From positions 1-60,231 of the forward strand of contig CARAIG010000064.1 in NCBI GenBank assembly GCA_948938605.1: a DNA stretch of 60,231 nucleotides, given 5' to 3'. Below, piece by piece: positions 52,842-60,231 of the stretch. The translations under genes were made by a program, and so were the position numbers. Numbering within the stretch: position 1 is the first letter of the stretch; each line of letters begins with the position of its first letter. Source of the DNA: an uncultured Eubacteriales bacterium (GTDB lineage Bacteria > Bacillota > Clostridia > Christensenellales > CAG-314). A model generated the notes under the pieces. The model was not told the origin of the DNA, searched no databases, and saw only the letters and a list, made by a program, of their open reading frames with translations.

Positions 52842-53522
52842 TTAAAGCTCAATATACTGCCGCAGTTTTTCTAGCGCGCGGCTTTCTATACGGGATATGT
52901 AACTGCGGCTGATACCTAATTTTTTTGCCGTTTGCAGTTGGGTTAACGGTGCGGTGTTTTCTTCCAACCCGTAACGCATTAGGATAATTTTTTGCTCCCG
53001 TTCGTTAAGATGTTCGCGTATTAATTTAAGCAAGTTTTGCTTTAAAATGGACAATTCCGCTTGACGGAAGACCGAATCTTCGTTTGCGGCAAGCACGTCC
53101 ATAAGAGTATACTCGTTACCGTCGTTGTCCACACCCAAAGTGTTTTGCAAGTAAACCGTATTTTGATAACGTTTGTTTGAGCGCAGCGTCATTAAAATTT
53201 CGTTTTCGATACATCTTGCAAGATACGTGGCAAGGGTAGTGCCTTTGTCGACGGAGTAACTTTCGACGCCTTTTATTAACCCAATCGAACCTATGGAAAT
53301 CATATCGTCCAAATCGTTTTTGCCGTACTTTTTTGCAATGTGCGCAACAAGCCGCATATTGTGGCAAATCAGTTTTTCGCGGGCTTCGGCTTTACCCGCT
53401 TTCATTTGTTCTAAGCACTTTGTTTCTTCTTCGGGGGAAAGCGGTTGGGGGTAACTTCCGTTTGAAAAGTATCCCGTTAAAAAAAATACCCGCCGTAGCA
53501 ATTCTAAAATATTTGTAAACAA
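52842..53522 (-). CDS. sigK: RNA polymerase sporulation sigma factor SigK
   Basis: 226 residues. Order of regions: short hydrophobic pro-sequence (FTNILELLRRVFFLTGYFSNGSYPQPLSPEEE in two parts), region 2 (HNMRLVAHIAKKYG, DLDDMISIGSIGLIKGVESY), region 4 (LGISRSYISRIESRALEKLR). The pro-sequence plus FPQPLS-like cleavage zone is typical of pro-sigma-K, which is processed in the mother cell late in sporulation. The TTG at 53522 is taken as start because AGGAG sits 8 bases before it; a frame-extending TTG at 53540 overlaps that RBS. The gene is continuous, with no intervening skin-type element. Confidence 0.9.
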   Translation of the reverse strand: MFTNILELLRRVFFLTGYFSNGSYPQPLSPEEETKCLEQMKAGKAEAREKLICHNMRLVAHIAKKYGKNDLDDMISIGSIGLIKGVESYSVDKGTTLATYLARCIENEILMTLRSNKRYQNTVYLQNTLGVDNDGNEYTLMDVLAANEDSVFRQAELSILKQNLLKLIREHLNEREQKIILMRYGLEENTAPLTQLQTAKKLGISRSYISRIESRALEKLRQYIEL

Positions 53523-53658
53523 TTTAAAACTCCTGTACAACTAAAATATGGCTAATAGCGTTAACTTATTTGTTAATGCTTGTTTCATTTTTGAAAAAGG
53601 TGTTTTATTGTTTAATAATAAAATGGTTTGGTCGTGCCGTATTTTTTATTACTAATAA

Positions 53659-53688
53659 AAAAAGCGAAGATTTTAAATCCTCGCTTTT
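53659..53688. terminator. Intrinsic terminator
   Basis: Stem AAAAGCGAAGATTT / AAATCCTCGCTTTT with one mismatch, T tracts on both strands; it ends the lipoprotein gene at 53729 on the minus strand. Confidence 0.75.
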
Positions 53689-53728
53689 GTGGTATTGCTG
53701 TAATTTAATAAAAGGAAACCGTAATTTT

Positions 53729-54208
53729 TTAGAACGGATTGAAAGCGCCTTCTGTTGTTGTTTCTAAAACAACGCAATTCGTTATGTCTTCCACGTCGCT
53801 TTTATTTACAGATAAAAACAAGTAGTAAACTTTAGGGTGTGATTTATCAGGATATTTTCTGTCAAGACTAACGGTCAACTTGTTTTCTTTTATTTTTACC
53901 GATTTAACCTTGTAAGTTTCTTCCGAATAAACCGTATGACGAACGATCAGCAACGCGTTATCGTTAAAAAAATCGTTTGGTAAATTTTGATCGCTGTCTA
54001 ACCACAAAGCGCTATCTTCTAAAAATTCGTTTAAGCCGGCTTCATTTCTTATTAAATAAGCACGGGAACCCCTTGATTGGTAAAGGTCGTTGTGTAAATT
54101 TATTTTTAATCTTGCAAAGGCAATAGGAGTACCTGCCGAACATCCCGTTAAATTTACAATCAAAATAATAATCAATGTTATCAAAAAAATAAACTTGTTC
54201 TTTTTCAT
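53729..54208 (-). CDS. Small lipoprotein of unknown function
   Basis: 159 residues. Start chosen at 54208 (MKKNKFIFLITLIIILIVN) with GAGGG upstream; an in-frame Met six codons earlier overlaps the RBS. Lipobox LTGC at ~residue 22. The mature part is a beta-rich domain (NDNALLIVRHTVYSEETYKVKSV) without a family I recognise. The minus-strand promoter lies close to the start. Confidence 0.8.
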   Translation of the reverse strand: MKKNKFIFLITLIIILIVNLTGCSAGTPIAFARLKINLHNDLYQSRGSRAYLIRNEAGLNEFLEDSALWLDSDQNLPNDFFNDNALLIVRHTVYSEETYKVKSVKIKENKLTVSLDRKYPDKSHPKVYYLFLSVNKSDVEDITNCVVLETTTEGAFNPF

Positions 54209-54228
54209 ATCTAATTGCCCTCTCAATA

Positions 54229-54257
54229 AATTTAGTACTTTAATTGTAATTTGTCAA
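54229..54257 (-). promoter_or_regulatory. Promoter of the lipoprotein gene
   Basis: On the minus strand TTGACA (54257-54252), 17 bases, TAAATT (54234-54229). Confidence 0.7.
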
Positions 54258-54583
54258 TATATATTCGGAATTTTTTAACGAGTTTAATTGATGTGTCAGT
54301 AGTTTTAGAATAATAGTTTATTACATTCCAACAAATCGTCTATTAGATTAAACGCAATTTTAGTTGTAAGATTTAGCAATTGTTTCAAAGTTTATGCCGC
54401 AACGTATTTGGCAATTACAGTATTCTTAAAAAAATGTCGTTGCCGTAAGTGGCGACTAAAATAGCATTGCCGATTTGTGGTTTTAATTTCCCGTATAATA
54501 AAGCAATAGTTGCTTAAATTAAACAAATTTCAGTATAGTAAAAAACCGTTAAAATTGCGCAGAGCGATAATGTCGGAGTTTAG
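54258..54583. other. AT-rich intergenic region, no gene
   Basis: 326 bases between divergent promoters. I find no coding frame with a start signal and no strong hairpin or repeat. Confidence 0.55.
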
Positions 54584-54612
54584 TTGTCAAAAACTTATAA
54601 ATATTGTATTAT
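54584..54612 (+). promoter_or_regulatory. Promoter of the radical SAM gene, leaderless geometry
   Basis: TTGTCA (54584-54589), 17 bases, TATTAT (54607-54612), with the ATG at 54622 nine bases after the -10 and no RBS. Confidence 0.7.
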
Positions 54613-54621
54613 ATCTGTGCT

Positions 54622-55530
54622 ATGATTTGTAATCTTTGCCCGAGAAATTGCAACGTTGACCGTAGCGTTAGTTTGGGCGTATGTAAAACAGACAATATCA
54701 TTGTATCCCGTGTTGGCCGCCACAATTGGGAAGAACCGTGCATATCGGGCGACAAGGGCAGCGGAACAATATTTTTTGCGGGCTGTAATTTGCATTGCCG
54801 ATTTTGTCAAAACTATGACATTTCGGTTGCACCGCACGGCATTGAAATATCTACGGACAAACTTGCCGACATTATGCTGTATTTGCAGGATACGGGCGTT
54901 GCCAACATCAACCTTGTAACCCCTGCGCACTTTGCCGATAAAGTCGCTTGCGCGCTTGCAAAGGTTAAACATAAATTGTGTATTCCCGTTGTGTACAATA
55001 CAAGTTCGTACGAAAAAGTCGAAGCTATTAAATTGTTTGACGGGCTTGTCGACGTCTATTTGCCCGATTTGAAGTTTTGCGACAAATCGGTAAGCAAACG
55101 TTATGCGGGTGCGGAAGACTACTTTGACGTTGCTACGCAAGCTATTGCCGAAATGCGTTTGCAGCAGCCGCGCGACGTTTTTGACGACGACGGTTATATT
55201 ACGCACGGGGTAATAATACGGCACCTTGTACTGCCCGCAAACGTCGAAGATTCCAAGCGTATTTTGGACTGGGTTGTTAACTTTGACAAGACTTTGTTTG
55301 TTAGCGTAATGTCGCAATATTTTGTTGCAAGGACGGACAAGGAATGCCCTGAGCTCAACCGACGCCTTTTTAAACACGAGTATGAAAGCGTAGTGCAGTA
55401 TTTTTACAATGTAGGACTTACTAACGGCTACTGTCAAGATTACGAATCCGCCACGCGCGACTATTTGCCCGATTTCGACGACGATGAAACCGAACGGTTG
55501 TTAAATGCAATTCCGCATTTGTATCCGTAG
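54622..55530 (+). CDS. Radical SAM protein, PflX-like (COG1313 type)
   Basis: 302 residues. The N-terminal CNLCPRNC and GVC cysteines precede the radical-SAM cluster motif CNLHCRFCQNY (CxxxCxxC). Further family blocks: EEPCISGDKGSGTIFFAG, NINLVTPAHFAD, IPVVYNTSSYE, VDVYLPDLKF and IRHLVLPA. These resemble pyruvate formate-lyase-activating enzymes, but the specific substrate is not established. The start is taken at 54622 (MICNLCPRNC); an ATG at 54604 precedes the predicted transcription start. Confidence 0.88.
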   Translation: MICNLCPRNCNVDRSVSLGVCKTDNIIVSRVGRHNWEEPCISGDKGSGTIFFAGCNLHCRFCQNYDISVAPHGIEISTDKLADIMLYLQDTGVANINLVTPAHFADKVACALAKVKHKLCIPVVYNTSSYEKVEAIKLFDGLVDVYLPDLKFCDKSVSKRYAGAEDYFDVATQAIAEMRLQQPRDVFDDDGYITHGVIIRHLVLPANVEDSKRILDWVVNFDKTLFVSVMSQYFVARTDKECPELNRRLFKHEYESVVQYFYNVGLTNGYCQDYESATRDYLPDFDDDETERLLNAIPHLYP

Positions 55531-55624
55531 CGGGAATATTGCGGAAAAATATTGTCTTTAAAAGTAACATTGGGTTTTAAATTTAACTTACGTAAAAATT
55601 CAATCGGAAAATATTGGAAATAAA

Positions 55625-56347
55625 ATGAAAAAAGTATCTCTTTGGCAAATTTTTATAACGTTTTTTAAAACGGGCTTGTTTACTTTCGGCGGCGGTTACG
55701 CAATGATCGCTATCCTTGAAGAAGAACTTGTCGCCAAGAAAAACTGGATAACCTCACAGGATATGCTGGATATGCTTGTCATTGCGGAGTCTACTCCCGG
55801 AGTCATTGCCGTCAATACCGCAACAAGCGTAGGCTACCGTCTGCGGGGCGTTTTGGGCGCAATTTTGGCTACGTTAGGAGTAGTGCTTCCGTCCTTTGTA
55901 ATTATTTGCGGGCTGTCCTTTGTTATAGAACTTGTTGCCGACAACAAATGGTATCAAGCGGCGTTTAAGGGCGTGCAAGCGTGCGTAATAGTACTTGTCC
56001 TTAATGCGTTTATAAAAATGAGTAAAAACATTCCCCGCGATTGGTTTAATATCGTTATGTTGCTTGCGGCGTTCGGCGTTGCGGCATTTACTAAATTTAA
56101 CGTTATATTTTTGATACTTATAGGCGGAGTGTTGGGGTTGTGTTACTGTTTGATTGCCCAAGCAGTCACCAACAAAAAGAATAAAAAAGATTTGCCTTTA
56201 CAGGACATTCAAAGCGATGTCGATACGGACGTCGAAATTAACGGCGACGGAACGCAAAACAGCGTTGCCGACAGTCAAGTTGATGCGGATACCGAAACCG
56301 ACGTTAAAATAAATGAAGATATTCAAAATAAGGGGGACGACAAATGA
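55625..56347 (+). CDS. Short-chain chromate transporter, subunit 1
   Basis: 240 residues. The CHR-domain start FFKTGLFTFGGGYAMIAILEEELV and the STPGVIAVNTATSVGYR motif are clear; about five to six helices. The C-terminal ~50 residues are acidic and repetitive (DVDTDVEINGDG, DADTETDVKINEDI) and unusual for the family. Short ChrA proteins come as adjacent pairs forming one transporter; the partner follows with an ATGA overlap. Chromate or sulfate transport is family-level knowledge. Confidence 0.9.
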   Translation: MKKVSLWQIFITFFKTGLFTFGGGYAMIAILEEELVAKKNWITSQDMLDMLVIAESTPGVIAVNTATSVGYRLRGVLGAILATLGVVLPSFVIICGLSFVIELVADNKWYQAAFKGVQACVIVLVLNAFIKMSKNIPRDWFNIVMLLAAFGVAAFTKFNVIFLILIGGVLGLCYCLIAQAVTNKKNKKDLPLQDIQSDVDTDVEINGDGTQNSVADSQVDADTETDVKINEDIQNKGDDK

Positions 56348-56964
56348 TTTATCTTACCTTATTTTGGGAATATTTTAAAATAGGACTGTTTACTATCGGC
56401 GGCGGTTATGCTATGCTGCCGTTGGTTACGCAGATAGTGGAAAAGTACGGTTGGCTAACCGATGCCGAATTGCTTAACTTTATAGGTATTGCGGAATCTA
56501 CCCCCGGACCGTTTGCCATTAACCTTGCAACGTTTATAGGCATAAAGGTGGGGGCAACGGCAGGACTGGGTGTGTTCGGTTCGATTTTGGGGGCGGTTAT
56601 TGCAACCTTTGCGGTAGTGCTGCCGTCGTTGGTAATTATTATCGTTGTAACTAAACTGTTTGATAAATTCCGTACGTCAAAATACGTTCAAGGTGTTTTG
56701 TACGGAATAAAGCCTGTTGTTGTAGGGCTAATACTGTCGGCATTGCTTACCGTCGGCTGCCAAGTAATATTACCGCAATTAAAGCTTAAAGCTATCGACA
56801 AAAGCGGTTTTGCCGAGTTCGACTGGATTTCGTTGATATTAGTTGCGGTTTTTGTCCCTTTGTCGCAAATTAAAATAAAGAAAAAAAAGCTGCATCCTAT
56901 TATTTTGATTGTATTTTCCGCAGTTTTGGGTATAATAATATTCGGAGTGTTCAATTTGTCATAA
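56344..56964 (+). CDS. Short-chain chromate transporter, subunit 2
   Basis: 206 residues; starts FWEYFKIGLFTIGGGYAMLPLVTQ and has STPGPFAINLATFIG, the second half-type of CHR domain. Six predicted helices. Translationally coupled to subunit 1. Different frame and own start, so not a broken gene. Confidence 0.9.
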   Translation: MIYLTLFWEYFKIGLFTIGGGYAMLPLVTQIVEKYGWLTDAELLNFIGIAESTPGPFAINLATFIGIKVGATAGLGVFGSILGAVIATFAVVLPSLVIIIVVTKLFDKFRTSKYVQGVLYGIKPVVVGLILSALLTVGCQVILPQLKLKAIDKSGFAEFDWISLILVAVFVPLSQIKIKKKKLHPIILIVFSAVLGIIIFGVFNLS

Positions 56965-57025
56965 AAATAGGCTAATAAGCGCACAATAATCGTATAAAAA
57001 AGTGTATAAAAATATAAACAGTGTG

Positions 57026-57054
57026 TTTACAAATTATATTTAGTGTGCTATAAT
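57026..57054 (+). promoter_or_regulatory. Promoter of the small HTH gene
   Basis: TTTACA (57026-57031), 17 bases, TATAAT (57049-57054). Confidence 0.8.
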
Positions 57055-57125
57055 GAACAAGCGTAAATTAATATTGCGTTCAATTTTACGATGAATAAAT
57101 GTTTTTGATGTTTTGGAGGTTTAAT

Positions 57126-57341
57126 ATGGAATTCAAAGACAAAGTTAAAATTGTAAGAAAAAAATTTTATCTCAGTCAAGAGATGATGGCCAAAGAACTT
57201 GGAGTTGCGTTTGCTACCGTTAACCGTTGGGAGTCGGGCAGATGCAAACCTAATTACAATGCTCAAAGAGCGTTTGCAAACTTTTGCAAGGCGCATTATA
57301 TCGATGTGGAAACTTTAGAAGATATCCCCGTCGAAAGATAG
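57126..57341 (+). CDS. Small Xre-type DNA-binding protein
   Basis: 71 residues. HTH segment YLSQEMMAKELGVAFATVNRWESG followed by RCKPNYNAQRAFANFC, typical of short Xre/plasmid-type regulators. GGAGG lies directly before the ATG at 57126; the longer frame from 57099 has no RBS. Third HTH protein in 8 kb, together with those at 49590 and 50702. Confidence 0.85.
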   Translation: MEFKDKVKIVRKKFYLSQEMMAKELGVAFATVNRWESGRCKPNYNAQRAFANFCKAHYIDVETLEDIPVER

Positions 57342-57364
57342 TAATTTAATATTGTAAAAAAACG

Positions 57365-57412
57365 GTGTGTGCCCCGGTAAGTTCAACAATATCGGGTGTA
57401 CACATTTTTTTT
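57365..57412 (+). terminator. Intrinsic terminator
   Basis: Stem GTGTGTGCCCCG / CGGGTGTACAC (with G-T pairs) followed by a run of T. Confidence 0.75.
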
Positions 57413-57561
57413 TACGATGCGTCGTTGTTGTTTAGTGTTTTGGCATAAACAAACCGCCTAAGTGTGTGTAAACTACGCAGTACATTAATGCCTTTACGTT
57501 TTTAAGGTGGATTTTTAATATACTGTCGCATAAATAACAGTGAAAATTTTTGTTTAAACAG

Positions 57562-57590
57562 TTGCAAAATTTATTGAATTAGAGTATTGT
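57562..57590 (+). promoter_or_regulatory. tRNA-Val promoter
   Basis: TTGCAA (57562-57567), 17 bases, TATTGT (57585-57590), 26 bases before the tRNA. Confidence 0.55.
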
Positions 57591-57616
57591 ATTAATTACA
57601 AAATAAAATTAAACTC

Positions 57617-57693
57617 GGAGGCATAGCTCAGTCGGTTAGAGCGCTCGCTTCACATGCGAGAGGTCGTAAGTTCGAGTCTTACTGTCTCTACCA
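57617..57693 (+). tRNA. tRNA-Val (anticodon CAC)
   Basis: 77 bases including an encoded CCA. Cloverleaf parts: acceptor GGAGGCA / TGTCTCT, D arm AGCTCAGTCGGTTAGAGC, anticodon stem CTCGC / GCGAG with loop TTCACAT (anticodon CAC), T arm with GTTCGAGTC. The acceptor stem has two G-T pairs. It reads GTG codons. A tyrosine integrase gene lies 144 bases downstream, so the tRNA 3' end is the probable attachment site. Confidence 0.93.
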
Positions 57694-57736
57694 AAAAACC
57701 CGTTAGAAGTCAAAAATAGGCTTTTAACGGGTTTTT
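57694..57736 (+). terminator. tRNA terminator
   Basis: Stem AAAAACCCGTTAGAAG / CTTTTAACGGGTTTTT (one mismatch) immediately after the CCA. Confidence 0.85.
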
Positions 57737-57836
57737 GTTTATGTGCAGTAAAATTTATGCATGTTAAAATATATCACGAATATAACACGCGGGTACCGTT
57801 TCGGGTACGAAAGGGTGTAAACATTGGTGTAAACTT

Positions 57837-59063
57837 TTATATGTTCGGGAGTTGGTTTTTTATTTTTGTAATTTCTTGCTGTTCTAAGTTGTCGGTTACG
57901 TGCGTATAAACCCGTTTGGTCGTCGTCGGCTTCGAGTGTCCCATCCATTTGGCGCGTATGAGGTCCGAAACGCCCATTTCGGTTAAATTTTGGTTAAAAG
58001 TGTGCCGTAATGTCTTGGGTGTTAAGTGGAAGTTAATTTTTTCGTTTAGGTCTTCAAACATACGCCGTATGGTAGACACGCTGTACGGGAATATACGTTT
58101 GTCGGTTCTCGGTAGTTGATCCAACACTTGTTGTAAGGGTACAAAAATAGGTACGGTTCGGACCGAAGTATCTGTTTTTGTGCCTTTTATAAGTAAAGTT
58201 TGCTTGTCGTCGGATATATCCGACCACTGTAATGTAAGTAATTCGTTACGCCTGCATCCACTCCAAATATATGCTTGCAATATAAAGCGTTGCCGTTCGG
58301 AAGCAACCTGCATTAATTGTTTTTGTTGCGCAGCCGTTAACGGTTGTTCTTCTTTGGGATCTTGTTTCGGTTTTAGTAGCAGTTTTTCAATGTTGTGTTT
58401 AATTATCCCTTCGGCGTATGCTCGGCGCATAACTTGCGTAAACAAGTCGTATAAAGTTCTGCTTGCGCGCGGATGTGATTCGGCTGCTTTGTTTATGAGA
58501 CGTTGCAGTTCGGCAGTTTGTACGTTGCGTATTTTCTTTTGCAACGTTTCGTCCGGCACGTTGTTGTTTAGTGTATAAAAATATCCGTCATACGTAGATT
58601 TGCTGACGAATGGTTTTTTGTAAGTATTTAGATATTCTTTTATGTATTCAATAAACGTATCTTTACTTATTGTTGCAGGCATAAGGCTCTGCGCGTGCTT
58701 TCGGATATTTGCTAACTTTAAGTAGCAATCGTTGTACGTTTTGGCGGTGCAGTAAAATGTTCTGCCGTCAATTCGGTATTTTCCTTGATAATATTGATAC
58801 TTTTTTCCTTTGGCGGTAGTGGTTCGTAATACGATAGATCCTTGACCGTATTTTAGTCTTCTCAATTCTTCGTCCTTCGACTTGCACAGTTCCCGTAATT
58901 CAGTTGAAGGTTTATTTGCCGTTGTCGGCGGTTGTTTTGGCGTTGTATCGTAATAGCCAAAGTTCTTGCGTAATGCTCCGATAATCTGCCATAACGCTTC
59001 CAAATTGCTTGTAAAAGCGTTTGCGTAGTCGATAAGTTCCTGTAAAATATCCTTTGTTTCCAT
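57837..59063 (-). CDS. Tyrosine recombinase / integrase
   Basis: 408 residues. N-terminal SAM-like core-binding domain (~150-240, FVSKSTYDGYFYTLNNNV) and C-terminal catalytic domain. Catalytic residues: Arg in WSGCRRNELLTLQW, TLRHTF box with Lys where many have His (TPKTLRHTF), GHS, and the nucleophile Tyr in TTTKRVYTHV. RBS AAAGGAG inside a hairpin loop just before the ATG. Its position next to a tRNA 3' end, and the BRO-N gene behind it, mark it as the integrase of a mobile element. Confidence 0.93.
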   Translation of the reverse strand: METKDILQELIDYANAFTSNLEALWQIIGALRKNFGYYDTTPKQPPTTANKPSTELRELCKSKDEELRRLKYGQGSIVLRTTTAKGKKYQYYQGKYRIDGRTFYCTAKTYNDCYLKLANIRKHAQSLMPATISKDTFIEYIKEYLNTYKKPFVSKSTYDGYFYTLNNNVPDETLQKKIRNVQTAELQRLINKAAESHPRASRTLYDLFTQVMRRAYAEGIIKHNIEKLLLKPKQDPKEEQPLTAAQQKQLMQVASERQRFILQAYIWSGCRRNELLTLQWSDISDDKQTLLIKGTKTDTSVRTVPIFVPLQQVLDQLPRTDKRIFPYSVSTIRRMFEDLNEKINFHLTPKTLRHTFNQNLTEMGVSDLIRAKWMGHSKPTTTKRVYTHVTDNLEQQEITKIKNQLPNI

Positions 59064-59094
59064 AGTACCCGGCTCCTTTTCCGGTACTACTATG
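59061..59094 (-). promoter_or_regulatory. Inverted repeat enclosing the integrase RBS
   Basis: On the plus strand CATAGTACCCGG, then the complement of the RBS, then CCGGTACTACTATG. In the mRNA, TAGTACCGG pairs with CCGGGTACTA, leaving AAAAGGAG in the loop and the start codon at the foot of the stem. Confidence 0.65.
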
Positions 59095-59120
59095 TTAAAA
59101 CAAAAATATATCTAATTTAA

Positions 59121-59150
59121 AACTCTAAAAATCTAAGCATTTTTAGAGTT
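59121..59150. terminator. Intrinsic terminator between BRO-N gene and integrase
   Basis: Perfect 12-bp stem AACTCTAAAAAT / ATTTTTAGAGTT, 7 bases after the BRO-N stop on the minus strand. Confidence 0.85.
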
Positions 59151-59156
59151 GTTTTG

Positions 59157-59999
59157 TTATTGCGGTTTTTTCTTTGTATCGAGTGCTTTTTTATCCGTTG
59201 CATTGGCGGCAGAAATTACCGAATGGCTCAATTCTACTTCAACGTTTTGGCGTGCTCCTTTTGCTACCAAGCCGCCACGCTTTGCAATAGCCTTGTTTTC
59301 ATCAAACGTCTCCGGTTGTTCTTGTTTGGATATGGCAGTAGTTGTAACTTCTGCAAGCATATTCAGTACCAGTTCGATGTCCGTCATGTTATCCCGTAAG
59401 TTCTCTTTGTGCAGCCCCTTATGTGTTTTATACTCTGCAACCGTCATACCGCTCCAAGCCTTTGTCATTTCATTTGTAAGTATGGCGTAGTCCTTGTCGC
59501 GGGTAATTCCGCGCGCCTTCCATTCGTCGGTAAGCTCCTTACGCATACGGATTGTTTGTAGCCGCTGCGTTATCCATTCTTCCGTATAGCCTTTGGCTCG
59601 GTAGTAGTCCGCAGCTCGAAGCATTGCCTTTTCCGGATCGGCGATTTCGTCCAAGCGTTCGCTGCCTACTCTTGCAAGCCACATTTTAAACGGCTCGGCT
59701 TTGGGTGAAGGTACGGACTGAACAAGGCGGAGTACGCCTTCTGTATTAAGGCAGTCAGTTTTATAGAATTTGCCGTCGGTAGCTTGTAATTTCAGTTGGT
59801 GACAACTTGTCACCAACTCACTGCCTTCTTCGGCAAGACGTTGTTTTAATTTGTTCCAATACTTCCGGCCGGTAGTGTAATCTTTGCTATCGGTAAGTAT
59901 ACCAACAACGTCTACAACAGAAAAATACCAATCTTCCTGTTCGGCGTTCCATAACGCGCGGATTTGCTTGTTTTCAAATATTTTAATCTTGTTTTCCAT
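59157..59999 (-). CDS. BRO-N domain protein (phage antirepressor / DinD-like)
   Basis: 280 residues. BRO-N domain at residues ~1-110 (IFENKQIRALWNAEQEDWYFSV, VVGILTDSKDYTTGRKYWNKLK). It continues with PSPKAEPFKMWLARVG and a helical C-terminal region with MTDIELVLNMLAEVTTTAI. Proteins of this type occur in phages and integrative elements and bind DNA; regulatory role inferred. There is no good RBS before the ATG. Confidence 0.87.
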   Translation of the reverse strand: MENKIKIFENKQIRALWNAEQEDWYFSVVDVVGILTDSKDYTTGRKYWNKLKQRLAEEGSELVTSCHQLKLQATDGKFYKTDCLNTEGVLRLVQSVPSPKAEPFKMWLARVGSERLDEIADPEKAMLRAADYYRAKGYTEEWITQRLQTIRMRKELTDEWKARGITRDKDYAILTNEMTKAWSGMTVAEYKTHKGLHKENLRDNMTDIELVLNMLAEVTTTAISKQEQPETFDENKAIAKRGGLVAKGARQNVEVELSHSVISAANATDKKALDTKKKPQ

Positions 60000-60022
60000 T
60001 TTAATTTTTGCGTTAATTTGTT

Positions 60023-60229
60023 TTAATAAATTAACATATCGTCCTTCTTTTTCTCAATCAGTTCGTTAACATTATTTTCTAATTGTAATAAGGCGTATTC
60101 TGCTGACTGTTCAGTGTGTTTAAAAAATAATTCTATAAAATTCGCAAAATCGTCGAGCTTTTCATTGTTTGCTAGTTCTTCTTCATCAGAGTATTTGTTA
60201 TATTGGTAGTATTCTTTGTGGTTTTTATC
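60023..60229 (-). CDS. Hypothetical protein, 5' partial at window edge
   Basis: An open frame entering from the right edge and ending at a TAA (60025-60023), 23 bases before the BRO-N start on the same strand. At least 68 residues, acidic and helical (EELANNEKLDDFANFIELFF ... ELIEKKKDDMLIY). No family recognised. Likely part of the same element. Confidence 0.6.
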   Translation of the reverse strand, partial: DKNHKEYYQYNKYSDEEELANNEKLDDFANFIELFFKHTEQSAEYALLQLENNVNELIEKKKDDMLIY

Positions 60230-60231
60230 CA

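Noticed and set aside
54595..55437. Minus-strand open frame of 280 codons opposite the radical SAM gene
   Set aside because: The plus strand has a clear family match; the opposite frame has unnatural composition and no start signal.
55625..56964. ChrA gene broken in two
   Set aside because: Both parts start with a complete CHR motif and overlap by ATGA, the usual short-chain pair.

Overview
The window looks like a chromosome segment from a moderately AT-rich Bacillota of class Clostridia, probably an uncultured gut lineage. The evidence is the clostridial-type rubrerythrin/NADH-peroxidase tail, a sporulation sigma-K gene, an ECF transporter module, split ChrA and TauE/SafE transporters, BspA-like leucine-rich-repeat surface proteins, sigma-A promoters (TTGACA-17-TATAAT) and many intrinsic terminators. 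This placement is an inference from gene content; no rRNA gene is present.

Layout. 0-8 kb: the end of a rubrerythrin-type gene with a duplicated 3' end, then a secreted-protein/polysaccharide operon (DUF5722-like lipoprotein, calcineurin-like phosphoesterase lipoprotein, membrane glycosyltransferase) in which the first two genes each carry one in-frame stop codon, then a MITE-like inverted-repeat element. 8-17.5 kb: a patatin-like lipase, two related extracytoplasmic ComEC-type metallo-beta-lactamase proteins and a shikimate-pathway block aroC-aroB-aroA/aroE fusion-aroQ-aroK. 17.7-27 kb: a large membrane-anchored surface protein, a TauE/SafE pair, a DnaQ-like exonuclease plus eukaryotic-type hexokinase pair, and a third surface-protein gene split by an in-frame stop. 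27-39.5 kb: RNase P RNA, a formate/nitrite channel, LRR surface protein, Tyr phosphatase, EcfA-EcfA-EcfT, truA, an Xre regulator with its operators facing an LRR lipoprotein, and rplM-rpsI behind a structured leader. 39.7-50 kb: GLUG-like lipoprotein, thioredoxin-reductase-like flavoprotein, repeat-rich intergenic region, glmM, CDF transporter, thyA-folA, MATE. 49.6-57 kb: two HTH membrane regulators, a solitary FakA-like domain, DUF362 ferredoxin, sigK, a lipoprotein, a PflX-type radical SAM protein, the chrA pair and a small HTH protein. 57.6 kb to the end: tRNA-Val(CAC) followed by a tyrosine integrase and a BRO-N protein, i.e. one edge of an integrated element that continues beyond the window.

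The most notable points are three independent surface-protein genes interrupted by single in-frame stops (TAA, TAG and TGA, one each); a family of intergenic repeats at 33.7 and 42.9 kb whose stems covary between copies and whose ends overlap the stop codons of the upstream genes; five genes whose sigma-A promoters place the transcription start at the ATG (predicted leaderless mRNAs); and the aroA-aroE fusion. I found no CRISPR array, restriction system or recognisable defence island.
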